A DNA stretch of 64,000 nt from Streptomyces nojiriensis. GTDB lineage: Bacteria > Actinomycetota > Actinomycetes > Streptomycetales > Streptomycetaceae. The notes below the pieces were generated by a model, which worked only from the letters and a program-made list of their open reading frames with translations, did not search any database and was not told where the DNA came from. Of this stretch, positions 1 through 7,100 are shown in pieces. Both the position numbers and the translations under genes were made by a program. The stretch's first letter is position 1; each line of letters starts with the position of its first letter. Location: positions 4,222,001 to 4,286,000 of the forward strand of contig NZ_CP071139.1 in NCBI RefSeq assembly GCF_017639205.1. The letters run 5' to 3'.

Positions 1-1
1 G

Positions 2-601
2 GGCACGGGCTCCGTCTACCTCGGCTGCTTCGGCGCGGCGATGCTCGGCATGCAGATGTACAACCAGTTCGGCCAGGACACCTCCGCGTTCTGGATGGTC
101 TCGCAGACCATCTCCTCCACGCGCGACGCGTACGTGGAACTGCGTGCGCGGGCCGCCGCGCTGGCCCTGGTCACCGTCCCGTACACGGTCCTGGTCATGG
201 TGATCACGGCCGCGGTGATCGGTGACTGGTCCTCCTTCCCGGCGGCGACGGGCCTGGCCCTGGCCCTGCTGGGCTCGATGCTCTGCACGGGGGCACTGGC
301 CTCGGCCCGCTTCCCGTACTCGATCCCGTCGGACGGCGCCTTCAAGAACGTCGTCCCGGGACAGGCCGGGCTCGCCTGGGCGGGCATCTTCGCCGGGCTG
401 CTGGTCTCGGCGGTGGTCTCCGCCCCGGTGATCACCCTGACGATCTGGCTCAAGGCGGCCGGCCACCAGGACATCTCCTGGATCGTGCTCCCGCTGGGTG
501 TGGCCTGGGGCGCACTGGCCGCCTGGGCGGGCCTGCGGCTCGCGGCCCCGACGGTGGCGCGCAAGCTCCCGGAGATCCTGTGGGCGGTCAGCAAGGGCTG
601 A
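2..601 (+). CDS. C-terminal part of a multi-pass membrane protein (probable transporter permease)
   Basis: The frame is open from the window edge, so the start lies outside and only about the last 199 residues are seen. They contain four clear hydrophobic segments, around residues 53-75, 81-104, 121-150 and 158-180 of the visible part, separated by short polar loops. This fits the C-terminal half of an ABC-2-type exporter permease or similar transporter, but no family motif is decisive. It ends just before a hairpin that also serves the convergent neighbour. The specific function is not recognised. Confidence 0.75.
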   Translation, partial: GTGSVYLGCFGAAMLGMQMYNQFGQDTSAFWMVSQTISSTRDAYVELRARAAALALVTVPYTVLVMVITAAVIGDWSSFPAATGLALALLGSMLCTGALASARFPYSIPSDGAFKNVVPGQAGLAWAGIFAGLLVSAVVSAPVITLTIWLKAAGHQDISWIVLPLGVAWGALAAWAGLRLAAPTVARKLPEILWAVSKG

Positions 602-631
602 CGGACGACCGCGACCGTGCCGGAACGGGCC

Positions 632-661
632 GGCCTCCGCTCCCCCAAGGGAGCGGAGGCC
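632..661. terminator. Bidirectional hairpin terminator
   Basis: A perfect 13-bp stem (GGCCTCCGCTCCC and its complement) closes a 4-nt CCAA loop and is followed on the + side by a short pyrimidine run. It lies between two convergent genes, the membrane protein ending at 601 and the one ending at 686, and so can terminate both. Confidence 0.8.
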
Positions 662-685
662 AGCCCTTTCCTCTTGTTCCAGGAG

Positions 686-1204
686 TCAGTTGGCGGCGAG
701 CAGGACGAGTACGGCGATCGAACCCGCGAAGACGATGACGTGCCGGAGGTTCTGGAGGTACGGCATCACCCAGTCGGGGAAGCCGTCCTCGGCGGCCCGG
801 AGCATGGACCTGACGTCGATGCGCTGCAGTTCGGCGTCCCCGGACTTCGCGAAGGCGGCGGTCACGGACGGCACGGCGGTCAGGTTCGAGTAGAGGATCA
901 CGCAGTTCACGAGGATGACGAGCGGCTGGACGACCCACGACACCGTCCCGCTCCACGAACTCCCGGCGATCTGGAGCACGGCGGGCAGGGCCAGCGCCAC
1001 CGCGATCCCGACGGGCGCCCAGGTCTCGTGCCCGCCGGCATCGAGCCGCATGCCGTTCTCGGCCATGACGGTGGTGCGCACTCCCTGCCGCCCCAACTCG
1101 GCCTCGACGGCGGCCTGGGCACGGGTGCCGTAGCGGCTGCGCACGACGGGGATGCTCAGGAAGGCGACGGCGATCAGCAGCTGCAGGACGGCGACGGCGT
1201 TCAT
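686..1204 (-). CDS. Small integral membrane protein of unknown function
   Basis: The 172-residue product has hydrophobic segments at about residues 1-21, 65-80, 88-107 and 153-170. The second half of the first cytoplasmic or periplasmic loop is charged (around RSRYGTRAQAAVEAELGRQG). I do not recognise a named domain. The ATG start at 1204 follows a GAGG-type site and the codon bias is typical of the region. It is convergent with the preceding membrane protein and shares its terminator. Function cannot be assigned; a small transport-accessory or stress membrane protein is possible. Confidence 0.7.
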   Translation of the reverse strand: MNAVAVLQLLIAVAFLSIPVVRSRYGTRAQAAVEAELGRQGVRTTVMAENGMRLDAGGHETWAPVGIAVALALPAVLQIAGSSWSGTVSWVVQPLVILVNCVILYSNLTAVPSVTAAFAKSGDAELQRIDVRSMLRAAEDGFPDWVMPYLQNLRHVIVFAGSIAVLVLLAAN

Positions 1205-1371
1205 CGGGGGACCTCGTTTCTCGGTGCTTGCCTGGCGACGTCGTCACCATGAAGCCGCCCCCTGACAGCCCCCGGACACCCCGCTGACAGACCGCTGACA
1301 CGCTCGGTCGGATGACGGCCTGCCCTTCCGCCCCTCCCGGCGAGCGGGGGGGGCGGGTCGGGCGGGCGGGG

Positions 1372-2250
1372 TCAGGGGGCTTCGGCCTTGACGGCGTCGA
1401 GGAAGGGTTCCAGGACCTCGCGCCAGGCTGTCGGCTGGTCGTAGTGGAGGTAGTGGCCCGCGTCGGGGATTTCCGCGTACTGGCCGGCCGGGAGGACGCG
1501 GACCATTTCCTGGGCCTCGGCCCGGCCCAGTTCGCCGTCGAGGCCGCGGACCACCAGGGTCGGGCAGCGGACCTGGGCGAGCTCCTCCCAGTGGGCGTCG
1601 TGGACCCAGGTCTCGCGGGCCGTCAGCATCTGGCGGCGGGAGAAGACCGGGCGCCAGCCGTCCGACGCCTCGTGCATGACCTCGGCGAAGAAGGCACCGC
1701 GGCCGGGGTCGGGGCGTTCCACCCGGGGGTCGTCCTCGCCGAACCAGCGGCGGGCCGCGTCCTGGGTGGGGAAGGGCAGTGGCCAGTGGTGGAACCAGTC
1801 CTCCCATTCCTGCTGGGAGGCAGCGCCCAGGGCGGAGGCGCGCATGTCGCAGATGACCACGGCTTCGACCAGGTCCGGGCGACGGGCCGCGAGCTGCCAG
1901 GCGGTGAGCGCGCCCATGGAGTGGCCGATCAGTGTCACGGGGGCGAGGCCGAGCTGCTCGACGGCCGCTTCTGCGTCGGCCACGAAGGCCTCGCGGCCCA
2001 GGGAGGTCGGGGTGCCGTCGGGAGCGGCGGGCGGGCGGGCGCTCTGGCCGTGTCCGCGCTGGTCCAGGGCCACGACGCGGCGGCGCTCGCGGAGCCAGCG
2101 GGCGGTGCCCGCCCAGTGGAAGGCGCGGCCCATCAGGCCGTGCAGTAACAGCACCCCGGGGCGGGTGTCGGGCTCGGCCTCTGCTTCGCGGAACTCCCAG
2201 GCGGCCAGGCGGACGCCTTCGGCCCCTGTCACATCGACGCGCTGTACCAC
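1372..2250 (-). CDS. Alpha/beta hydrolase
   Basis: The 292-residue protein has the full alpha/beta-hydrolase layout: an oxyanion-loop motif LLHGLMG near residues 35-41, the nucleophile elbow GHSMGA with Ser111, an acid in RGLDGELG, and the late catalytic His in DAGHYLHY. It is probably a cytoplasmic esterase, lactonase or haloperoxidase-like enzyme; the substrate is unknown. I chose the GTG at 2250 because an AAGGGGG site lies about ten bases upstream. In-frame starts further upstream (up to 2499) would run through a palindromic operator and a terminator. It lies downstream of dmdR1 on the same strand but behind a hairpin, so it is probably a separate unit. Confidence 0.85.
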   Translation of the reverse strand: MVQRVDVTGAEGVRLAAWEFREAEAEPDTRPGVLLLHGLMGRAFHWAGTARWLRERRRVVALDQRGHGQSARPPAAPDGTPTSLGREAFVADAEAAVEQLGLAPVTLIGHSMGALTAWQLAARRPDLVEAVVICDMRASALGAASQQEWEDWFHHWPLPFPTQDAARRWFGEDDPRVERPDPGRGAFFAEVMHEASDGWRPVFSRRQMLTARETWVHDAHWEELAQVRCPTLVVRGLDGELGRAEAQEMVRVLPAGQYAEIPDAGHYLHYDQPTAWREVLEPFLDAVKAEAP

Positions 2251-2287
2251 CGCAGATGCACCCCCTTCGCTCCCCGCCAGACTATCG

Positions 2288-2309
2288 AACCCGTATTCGA
2301 AAACGGGTT
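2288..2309. promoter_or_regulatory. 22-bp near-perfect palindrome in the hydrolase promoter
   Basis: Outer arms AACCCGT and ACGGGTT flank an inner TTCGAA core, and 20 of 22 positions are symmetric. On the minus strand a TAGTCT hexamer (2284-2279) that could be a -10 element follows immediately. The hydrolase GTG lies at 2250, so the dyad would sit over the -35/spacer region, the classic place for a repressor operator. No regulator gene is adjacent. It does not resemble a DmdR iron box. Confidence 0.5.
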
Positions 2310-2465
2310 TCTCGCCGACAACACCGCTCTTTCGAGTGACCTTGCTCAAGGATTGACCGCCCCTGCCGATGGAGATCCTTTCAACAGGGAGGCGGGCCGC
2401 TCGGGGAAGACGGTCCGAGGGGACGACCTTGAGAGCTCGGGGCTCCAGGTCACCAGGGGAGGATC

Positions 2466-2493
2466 GGTCCCGGCGCCGAAAGGCGCCGGGACC
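2466..2493. terminator. Hairpin terminator downstream of dmdR1
   Basis: A perfect 12-bp stem (GGTCCCGGCGCC and its complement) is closed by a GAAA tetraloop. It lies in the 380-bp non-coding stretch between the dmdR1 stop (2633) and the hydrolase start, on the path of dmdR1 transcription. No T-run follows, as is common in Streptomyces. Confidence 0.7.
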
Positions 2494-2518
2494 GCCCACA
2501 CCAAGGGCCGGTCATCCG

Positions 2519-2550
2519 TACGGGTCACGACCCGTAGGTCACGACCCGTA
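2519..2550. repeat. 18-bp dyad with a tandem 14-bp repeat
   Basis: TACGGGTC and GACCCGTA are 8-bp perfect inverted arms separated by two bases (2519-2536). The 14-mer GGTCACGACCCGTA then occurs twice in direct tandem (2523-2536 and 2537-2550), giving three half-sites. It lies just beyond the 3' end of dmdR1. It may be a cruciform or protein-binding site. Otherwise the 2251-2632 interval holds only the palindrome at 2288 and the hairpin at 2466. Confidence 0.4.
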
Positions 2551-2632
2551 GGACAGGACCACCTGGGTCACGGCTCGTACAGACCGATCCACCGGACACA
2601 TCCGCGCCGGCGCGAGCGCCGACGCGCCGGGG

Positions 2633-3325
2633 TCAGCGCTTCGCCACGAACACGTGCGAGGCGACCTCCGCATCCAGCTCGGCGGCCTCACCGCCACTGC
2701 CGACCAGCACACCCCCCGGCGATTCGGTCACGCTCACCACCGAGCCGGGCTGCACGCCCGCCCGCCGGAGCGTATACATCAGCTGGGCGTCCGTCTGGAT
2801 CGGCTCACCGATCCGCCGGACGACCACGGTCTTGCCCTCGGTGCCCGGGTCGAGCTCGGACAGGCTGACCATGCCGTCCTCCAGGAACGGGTCCGCCTCG
2901 GCCTTCTCACCCAGCTCCTCCAGCCCCGGGATCGGGTTCCCGTACGGCGACTCGGTCGGGTGGCGCAGCAGCTCGAGCACCCGCCGCTCCACCGCCTCGC
3001 TCATCACGTGCTCCCAACGGCAGGCCTCCGCGTGCACCTGCTCCCACTCCAGGCCGATGACGTCGACGAGCAGGCACTCCGCGAGCCGGTGCTTGCGCAT
3101 GACCCGCGTGGCCAGTCGGCGACCCTCCTCCGTCAGCTCGAGGTGCCGGTCGCTGGCGACGGCCACCAGGCCGTCCCGCTCCATGCGCGCCACCGTCTGG
3201 CTCACCGTCGGACCGCTCTGGTCGAGCCGCTCCGCGATACGGGCGCGCATGGGGACCACGCCTTCCTCTTCCAGCTCGAGGATGGTGCGGAGATACATCT
3301 CCGTGGTATCGATCAGTCCGGACAT
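2633..3325 (-). CDS. dmdR1: DtxR/IdeR-family iron-dependent repressor DmdR1
   Basis: The 230-residue protein is a full-length DtxR-type regulator that binds Fe(II) and represses siderophore and iron-uptake genes at iron boxes. The N-terminal winged helix (about 1-73) carries SGPTVSQTVARMERDGL as its recognition region. The known DtxR metal ligands are all present at the same residue numbers: M10, C102, E105 and H106 (primary site) and H79, E83 and H98 (ancillary site). A C-terminal SH3-like domain spans roughly 150-230. The ATG at 3325 follows GAGGGG. It is divergent from the SIS-domain gene at 3583, with a DasR-type site between them. Length and neighbourhood match S. coelicolor DmdR1. No canonical iron box was found nearby. 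Confidence 0.92.
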   Translation of the reverse strand: MSGLIDTTEMYLRTILELEEEGVVPMRARIAERLDQSGPTVSQTVARMERDGLVAVASDRHLELTEEGRRLATRVMRKHRLAECLLVDVIGLEWEQVHAEACRWEHVMSEAVERRVLELLRHPTESPYGNPIPGLEELGEKAEADPFLEDGMVSLSELDPGTEGKTVVVRRIGEPIQTDAQLMYTLRRAGVQPGSVVSVTESPGGVLVGSGGEAAELDAEVASHVFVAKR

Positions 3326-3370
3326 TCGTGCCCCTCGGATTGCGTGCGCTGGCCCTGCCCCCAATTCTGA
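2654..3370 (+). CDS. Antisense ORF covering dmdR1 (adm-like)
   Basis: An uninterrupted 238-codon frame on the strand opposite dmdR1 covers nearly the whole regulator. In GC-rich DNA such mirror frames are usually artefacts. However, work from Martín's group on S. coelicolor reported a protein, Adm, encoded antiparallel to dmdR1 and affecting siderophore and antibiotic production. The predicted product is Arg/His/Leu-rich with no recognisable domain, and I see no convincing ribosome site. It is reported only because of that precedent; expression in this strain is unproven. Confidence 0.3.
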   Translation: MRGDLRIQLGGLTATADQHTPRRFGHAHHRAGLHARPPERIHQLGVRLDRLTDPPDDHGLALGARVELGQADHAVLQERVRLGLLTQLLQPRDRVPVRRLGRVAQQLEHPPLHRLAHHVLPTAGLRVHLLPLQADDVDEQALREPVLAHDPRGQSATLLRQLEVPVAGDGHQAVPLHARHRLAHRRTALVEPLRDTGAHGDHAFLFQLEDGAEIHLRGIDQSGHSCPSDCVRWPCPQF

Positions 3371-3426
3371 CGCATCGGGCCGACAACCGTCCCGTGCCGT
3401 GGGTCAAGACCGCTCCCGGACATCTC

Positions 3427-3463
3427 CCGGACATCCCGGGGAAGATCGTCCGGGGATGTCCGG
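3427..3463. repeat. Inverted repeat between dmdR1 and the SIS-domain gene
   Basis: CCGGACATCCC and its exact complement GGGATGTCCGG form 11-bp arms around a 15-nt loop. The left arm is preceded by another copy of CCCGGACATC. It lies upstream of both divergent genes and could be an attenuating hairpin in the longer leader of either, or an operator. Iron-box sequences are not apparent in it. Confidence 0.45.
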
Positions 3464-3504
3464 GGCGCGCGACCAGAGCTTTCGGCCCGGGACTGAAGTT
3501 CGTA

Positions 3505-3530
3505 TTGACACGCCCTTGGTCCAGACCGCA
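3505..3530 (+). promoter_or_regulatory. TTGACA -35 element overlapping a DasR-type (dre) site
   Basis: TTGACA at 3505-3510 is a consensus -35 for the SIS-domain gene. At 3517-3528 lies TGGTCCAGACCG, with the symmetric core GGTC-N2-GACC. This matches 11 of 12 bases of the TGGTCCAGACCT repeat known from chitinase promoters and is close to the DasR consensus (TGGTCTAGACCA). The site falls where a -10/spacer would be, so binding should repress. DasR control of dmdR1 by N-acetylglucosamine has been reported in S. coelicolor, which agrees with this position. Confidence 0.65.
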
Positions 3531-3582
3531 CGGTGAGCGGCGGACACGGACGCTCCCCCACCCCTGGAAGGGCCATCGGCGT

Positions 3583-4338
3583 ATGAGCGAGAGCAAGCTG
3601 GCCGGTCAGTTCTTCGATGCCGCCATCGGTCTGCTGGAGCGGGTACGGAACGAGGAGGCCCCGCACATCGCCGAGGCGGGCTCCCTCATCGCCGACGCGG
3701 TCGCCGCCGGCAACCGGCTCTTCGCCTTCGGCGCCGGGCATTCCTCACTGCCCGCCCAGGACGTCGTCTACCGGGCCGGCGGCCTGGCCCTGATGAACTT
3801 CCTCGCCGTCCCCGGCACGGCCGGCGTCGACGTCATGCCCGCGACCCTCGGCAGCGCCCTGGAGCGGGTGGACGGCCTGGCCGGCGCCGTCCTCGACAGC
3901 AGCCCCGCCACCGACGGCGACATCCTCGTCATCATCTCCCTCTCCGGGCGCAACGCCCTGCCCGTCGAGATGGCGATGAACGCCCGCGCCATCGGCCTCA
4001 AGGTCATCGGCGTGACCTCGGTGGCGTACGCGACCGGGACCAAATCTCGGCACGTCTCCGGCACCTTCCTCAAGGACCACTGCGACGTCGTCCTCGACAG
4101 CAAGATCGCGGTCGGCGACGCCGAGCTGAGCATCGACGGCATCGACGCGCCCTTCGCCCCCGCCTCCACCGTCGTGACCAGCGCGATCATGCAAGCGGTC
4201 ATGGCGACGGCGGCCGGCGAGCTCGCCGCCCGCGGGGTGGAGCCCCCGCTGCTGCGCTCCGGCAACGTCGACGGCGGCCACGAGTGGAACGGCCGCGTGA
4301 TGCAGGAGTACGGCGACCGGATCTTCTTCCGGCACTGA
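3583..4338 (+). CDS. SIS-domain phosphosugar-binding protein, UPF0309 family
   Basis: The 251-residue protein spans one SIS domain. Motifs seen are the early AFGAGHSS loop (near residue 48) and the later IISLSGRNALPVEMAM (near residue 110), typical of proteins that bind phosphorylated amino sugars. The UPF0309 family includes the S. coelicolor orthologue beside dmdR1. A role in N-acetylglucosamine or N-acetylmuramate phosphate handling is plausible and agrees with the DasR-type site upstream, but the reaction is unknown. The ATG at 3583 has GGAAGG about 12 bases upstream. Longer in-frame extensions would cross the regulatory region. Confidence 0.9.
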   Translation: MSESKLAGQFFDAAIGLLERVRNEEAPHIAEAGSLIADAVAAGNRLFAFGAGHSSLPAQDVVYRAGGLALMNFLAVPGTAGVDVMPATLGSALERVDGLAGAVLDSSPATDGDILVIISLSGRNALPVEMAMNARAIGLKVIGVTSVAYATGTKSRHVSGTFLKDHCDVVLDSKIAVGDAELSIDGIDAPFAPASTVVTSAIMQAVMATAAGELAARGVEPPLLRSGNVDGGHEWNGRVMQEYGDRIFFRH

Positions 4339-4360
4339 GAAGTCCCGGCCCGGGCCGCGA

Positions 4361-5683
4361 TCAGGCCCCGTCCCGGCCGGCCGGACCCGCCGCCAGGTCC
4401 AGGTCGGCCGCGACCCGGGCCGCGACCTCCTCCGCGTACGCGGCGTCCGCGCGCTCGAAGGCCACCCGCGAGGGCCCGCGCACGAACGTCAGCGCCCCCA
4501 GGGTCCGCCCCCGGCTCCGCAGCACCGTGCACAGCACGTGCGCGGCGCCCTCGGGCCACTGACGGGCCCGCGCCCACTCCGCGTCCACCTCCCCGCGCGG
4601 GGCGCTGGTGCGCACCGAGCCGATCCGGTCCAGGGCCTGCAGCGCCGGGTGCCCGACCGCGTACCGGACGGGGATCGACCCGGGGCCCGGCAGCACCGGC
4701 GGCGACGCGGCGGACCGTACGAGCCTGCGCCGCTCGGGGTCGGCCGTGGGGTCCAGTACGTCGAGCAGCGCGTGCTCGGCGAAGCCTGCGAGGGCGAAGT
4801 CCAGGCGTACGCCGGCCGCTTCGGCCGGATCCTCGCACTCGGCGGCCGCCCGCCCCGCGCGGTGGAGCTGGTGCGAGCGGAACCGCAGCGTCGCGGTGTC
4901 CAGTTGCTCCTGGCGGGCCTCGGTGACGTCCTCGAACAGCCAGCCGACACCCAGCGGTACCGGCTCCTCCGCGAGCGGCGAGGCCAGCCGCAGGAACCCG
5001 CACCGCCAGCACCTGCGCCGCACCCCTTCCGGCGTGCGCACCGACACCCACATCTCCACCGGCGCGGGCGGGGCCCCCTCGGCGAGCACGTGCTGCAGCG
5101 CCCCCTCCAGCTCCTCGACGCCCTGGGCCAGCAGTTCTCCCAGGGGCCGCCCGAGCAGTGCGGTGCGGCCGGTCCCGAAGGCCCGAGCGGCATGCGCGTT
5201 GACCACGGCGGGCCGCAGGTCGACGTCGACCAGGACGACGCCCCACGAGGCGTCCTCCATCAGGGCCTCGCTCAGCGCGATGGAGCGCTCCAGGTCGATC
5301 TGGGCGTGCACCTCGCTGAAGGCGCAGTACACCCCGGCGGGCTTCCCGTCGGCGCCGGGCACCCCGGCGGACTGGGTCCGTACGAGGACGCGCCCGCCGT
5401 CCTTGGTCAGCAGCGCGAACTCGTGCACCTGCCGGCCGGGCACGTGCTGGGCGGCCATCAGCCGGTCCTGGACGTCGTGCGCGTCGGCGGCCCGCACCGC
5501 CCACCCCTCGAAGCCCTTGCGGCCCACGGCCTCGGCGGCGGTCCAGCCCAGGATCCGCTCGGCCTCGCGGTTCCAGTGGGTGATCACGCCGTCGGAGTCG
5601 AACGCACACAAGGCGGCGTCCATCCCGTCCAGCAGCGCAGCGAGCAGCTCGTCCGTGGTCTCGTTACGTCCGTAAGCAGTCAC
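4361..5683 (-). CDS. PAS-PAS-GAF sensor-like protein without an output domain
   Basis: The 440-residue soluble protein begins with a PAS domain (about 10-125; VITHWNREAERILGW is the typical PAS signature with its PAC follow-on). A second PAS occupies about 135-255, and a GAF-like region about 275-435 ends the protein. No histidine kinase, GGDEF, EAL or phosphatase motif follows, so it would signal through a partner. The GTG at 5683 follows GGGGG. It is convergent with the SIS-domain gene, whose stop lies 23 bp away. Its upstream side abuts the IscB insertion, which may have altered its promoter. Confidence 0.8.
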   Translation of the reverse strand: MTAYGRNETTDELLAALLDGMDAALCAFDSDGVITHWNREAERILGWTAAEAVGRKGFEGWAVRAADAHDVQDRLMAAQHVPGRQVHEFALLTKDGGRVLVRTQSAGVPGADGKPAGVYCAFSEVHAQIDLERSIALSEALMEDASWGVVLVDVDLRPAVVNAHAARAFGTGRTALLGRPLGELLAQGVEELEGALQHVLAEGAPPAPVEMWVSVRTPEGVRRRCWRCGFLRLASPLAEEPVPLGVGWLFEDVTEARQEQLDTATLRFRSHQLHRAGRAAAECEDPAEAAGVRLDFALAGFAEHALLDVLDPTADPERRRLVRSAASPPVLPGPGSIPVRYAVGHPALQALDRIGSVRTSAPRGEVDAEWARARQWPEGAAHVLCTVLRSRGRTLGALTFVRGPSRVAFERADAAYAEEVAARVAADLDLAAGPAGRDGA

Positions 5684-5889
5684 CTGGGACCCCCAGCAGG
5701 TGTTCGCGTGTGCGGCACGTCAGATCATTGAACTGGAACGTGACGCAGCCCACACCGCTTTCGGGGAAATCGGTGCGCCTCCCTCCACACCTGGGAAAGC
5801 ACCATCGGAACGACCACACGTTCGAGTGACCATCCCGCATTCGTACACACCGCACGATCCACGATGCGTAGCGTCACGACACGGCTCAC

Positions 5890-6051
5890 GGACTCCCGGC
5901 CACCGTGCCGGGCGCCGGTGTGGAACACGGGCGAGGGGAGACCGGCGGAGTCCGCACCGGGACACGTCGGCGACACGCCCGATCTGCCGCTTCGGCAGCG
6001 GAGACGGCAGAGACCGGGGGCGGTGACGCTCCCCGCCCGACAGCAAGCAGG
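5890..6051 (+). ncRNA. Structured leader of the IscB gene, possible omega RNA
   Basis: The sequence directly upstream of the iscB start folds into a compact set of stems. GGACTCC/GGAGTCC (5890-5896 with 5947-5953) encloses the hairpin CCCGGC/GCCGGG (5895-5912, competing by two bases). CTGCCG-CTT-CGGCAG forms at 5984-5998, and GGGCGG/CCGCCC at 6018-6038. IscB guide RNAs (omega RNAs) are encoded immediately 5' of the iscB ORF, which is the basis of the call. The 5' end and guide boundary cannot be set from sequence alone. The same stretch is also open in frame with iscB from 5905, but that is probably chance. Confidence 0.4.
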
Positions 6052-7091
6052 GTGTTCGTACTGGCCAAGGAGGGCGAGCCGCTGATGCCCTGCCATCCGG
6101 CCCGTGCGCGCGAGTTGCTCGCCGGTGGACGCGCCGTCGTGGCACGGCGCGCTCCATTCACCATCCGGCTCAAGCACCGGACCCGTGCGGGCTCGGCCGT
6201 CGAAGGCGTACAGCTGCGTCTTGACCCCGGCTCCAAGGCGACGGGTATCGCCATCACTGATGAGCACCACCGGATCGGCAGGGAGGGGCGAACCACAGTC
6301 GCCCGCCGGGGGCTGGTCACGCTCGAACTCCGGCACCGGGGACAACAGATCCACGGCGGCATGATGCGACGCGCCGCCTATCGCCGCCGAAGGCGCTCGG
6401 CAAATCTCCGGTACCGGGCGCCCCGGCACGACAACCGCCCACGGCCGGAGGGCTGGCTTCCCCCTTCCTTGCGCCATCGCATCGACTCGGCCATGGCCGT
6501 GGTCGCGCGACTGTGCCGATATGCACCGGTGCGTGAGATCCACGTGGAGCAGGCGGCATTCGACACGACCGCATTCGCCGGAGTCGTGCAATCCGGCCCG
6601 CAGGAAGACATCGAGCCGACGTACGGTGCATTCGAGGTCCGTCAGTTCCTTCGGGCCGAATGGAAGAGGTCCTGCGCGTACTGCGATGCCACGGGGGTGC
6701 CTCTCAATATCGATCACGTCCGCGCACGGAGCCGTGGCGGATCGTCCGGGTGCCCGCGCAGATCCTGGTGGTGTCGTCGACCGGGCGCGGTTCGTACGCC
6801 AGGACCACCCCTGACCGCTTCGGTTTCCCCCGCTTGCAACGGCCGCGCGGCAAGTTCCACCACGGGTACGCGACCGGGGACCTGGTGGCGGCCGTCGTAC
6901 CCAAAGGAAAGTGGGTCGGCAAGTGGGTGGGGCGCATCGCGGTCCGGACCAGCGGCCAGCATCGCATCACGACGTTGACCAGCCGCTTTGATGTCTCCCA
7001 CCGGAACTTGCGGCTACTCCGGAGAGCCGATGGCTACAGCTATGGATTCGCCGACGAAATTCGATTGAGCGGACGGCACAGGCCTGCCTAG
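6052..7091 (+). pseudogene. iscB: IscB RNA-guided nuclease gene, inactivated by an internal deletion
   Basis: From the GTG at 6052 the frame gives the IscB N-terminus (PLMPCHPARARELL at residues 10-23), RuvC-I LDPGSKATG with Asp58, an Arg-rich bridge helix (about 106-115), RuvC-II IHVEQ with Glu166, and the first half of the HNH domain (CAYC at 208-211, IDH at 220-222, SRGGS). After about 6744 the frame turns to nonsense ending at 6978. The IscB C-terminal region (GRGSYARTTPDRFGFPR, AVVPKGKWVGKWVGR, LLRRADGYSYG) continues in a different frame to 7091. The second HNH CxxC and RuvC-III (the HALDA-type motif) are missing, so about 100 codons were lost with a frameshift. Both nuclease sites are broken. 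No tnpA is nearby. Confidence 0.85.
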
Positions 7092-7094
7092 AGT
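7065..7094 (+). promoter_or_regulatory. Vegetative-type promoter at the end of the IscB remnant
   Basis: TTGAGC (7065-7070) and TAGAGT (7089-7094) are separated by 18 bp. Both are good matches to the Streptomyces housekeeping consensus (TTGACN / TAGRRT). A start near 7101 would put only about five bases before the strong ribosome site at 7106. It overlaps the last codons of the decayed iscB. Confidence 0.6.
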
Positions 7095-7100
7095 GGACAC

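Noticed and set aside
3326..3582. Search for a DmdR iron box (TTAGGTTAGGCTAACCTAA-like) near dmdR1
   Set aside because: No stretch with that AT-rich dyad occurs; the visible inverted repeats are GC-rich and different.
5905..6051. N-terminal extension of IscB from a start at 5905
   Set aside because: The IscB family begins at the VFVLAKEGEPLMP region; the upstream codons coincide with hairpins expected of its RNA leader.
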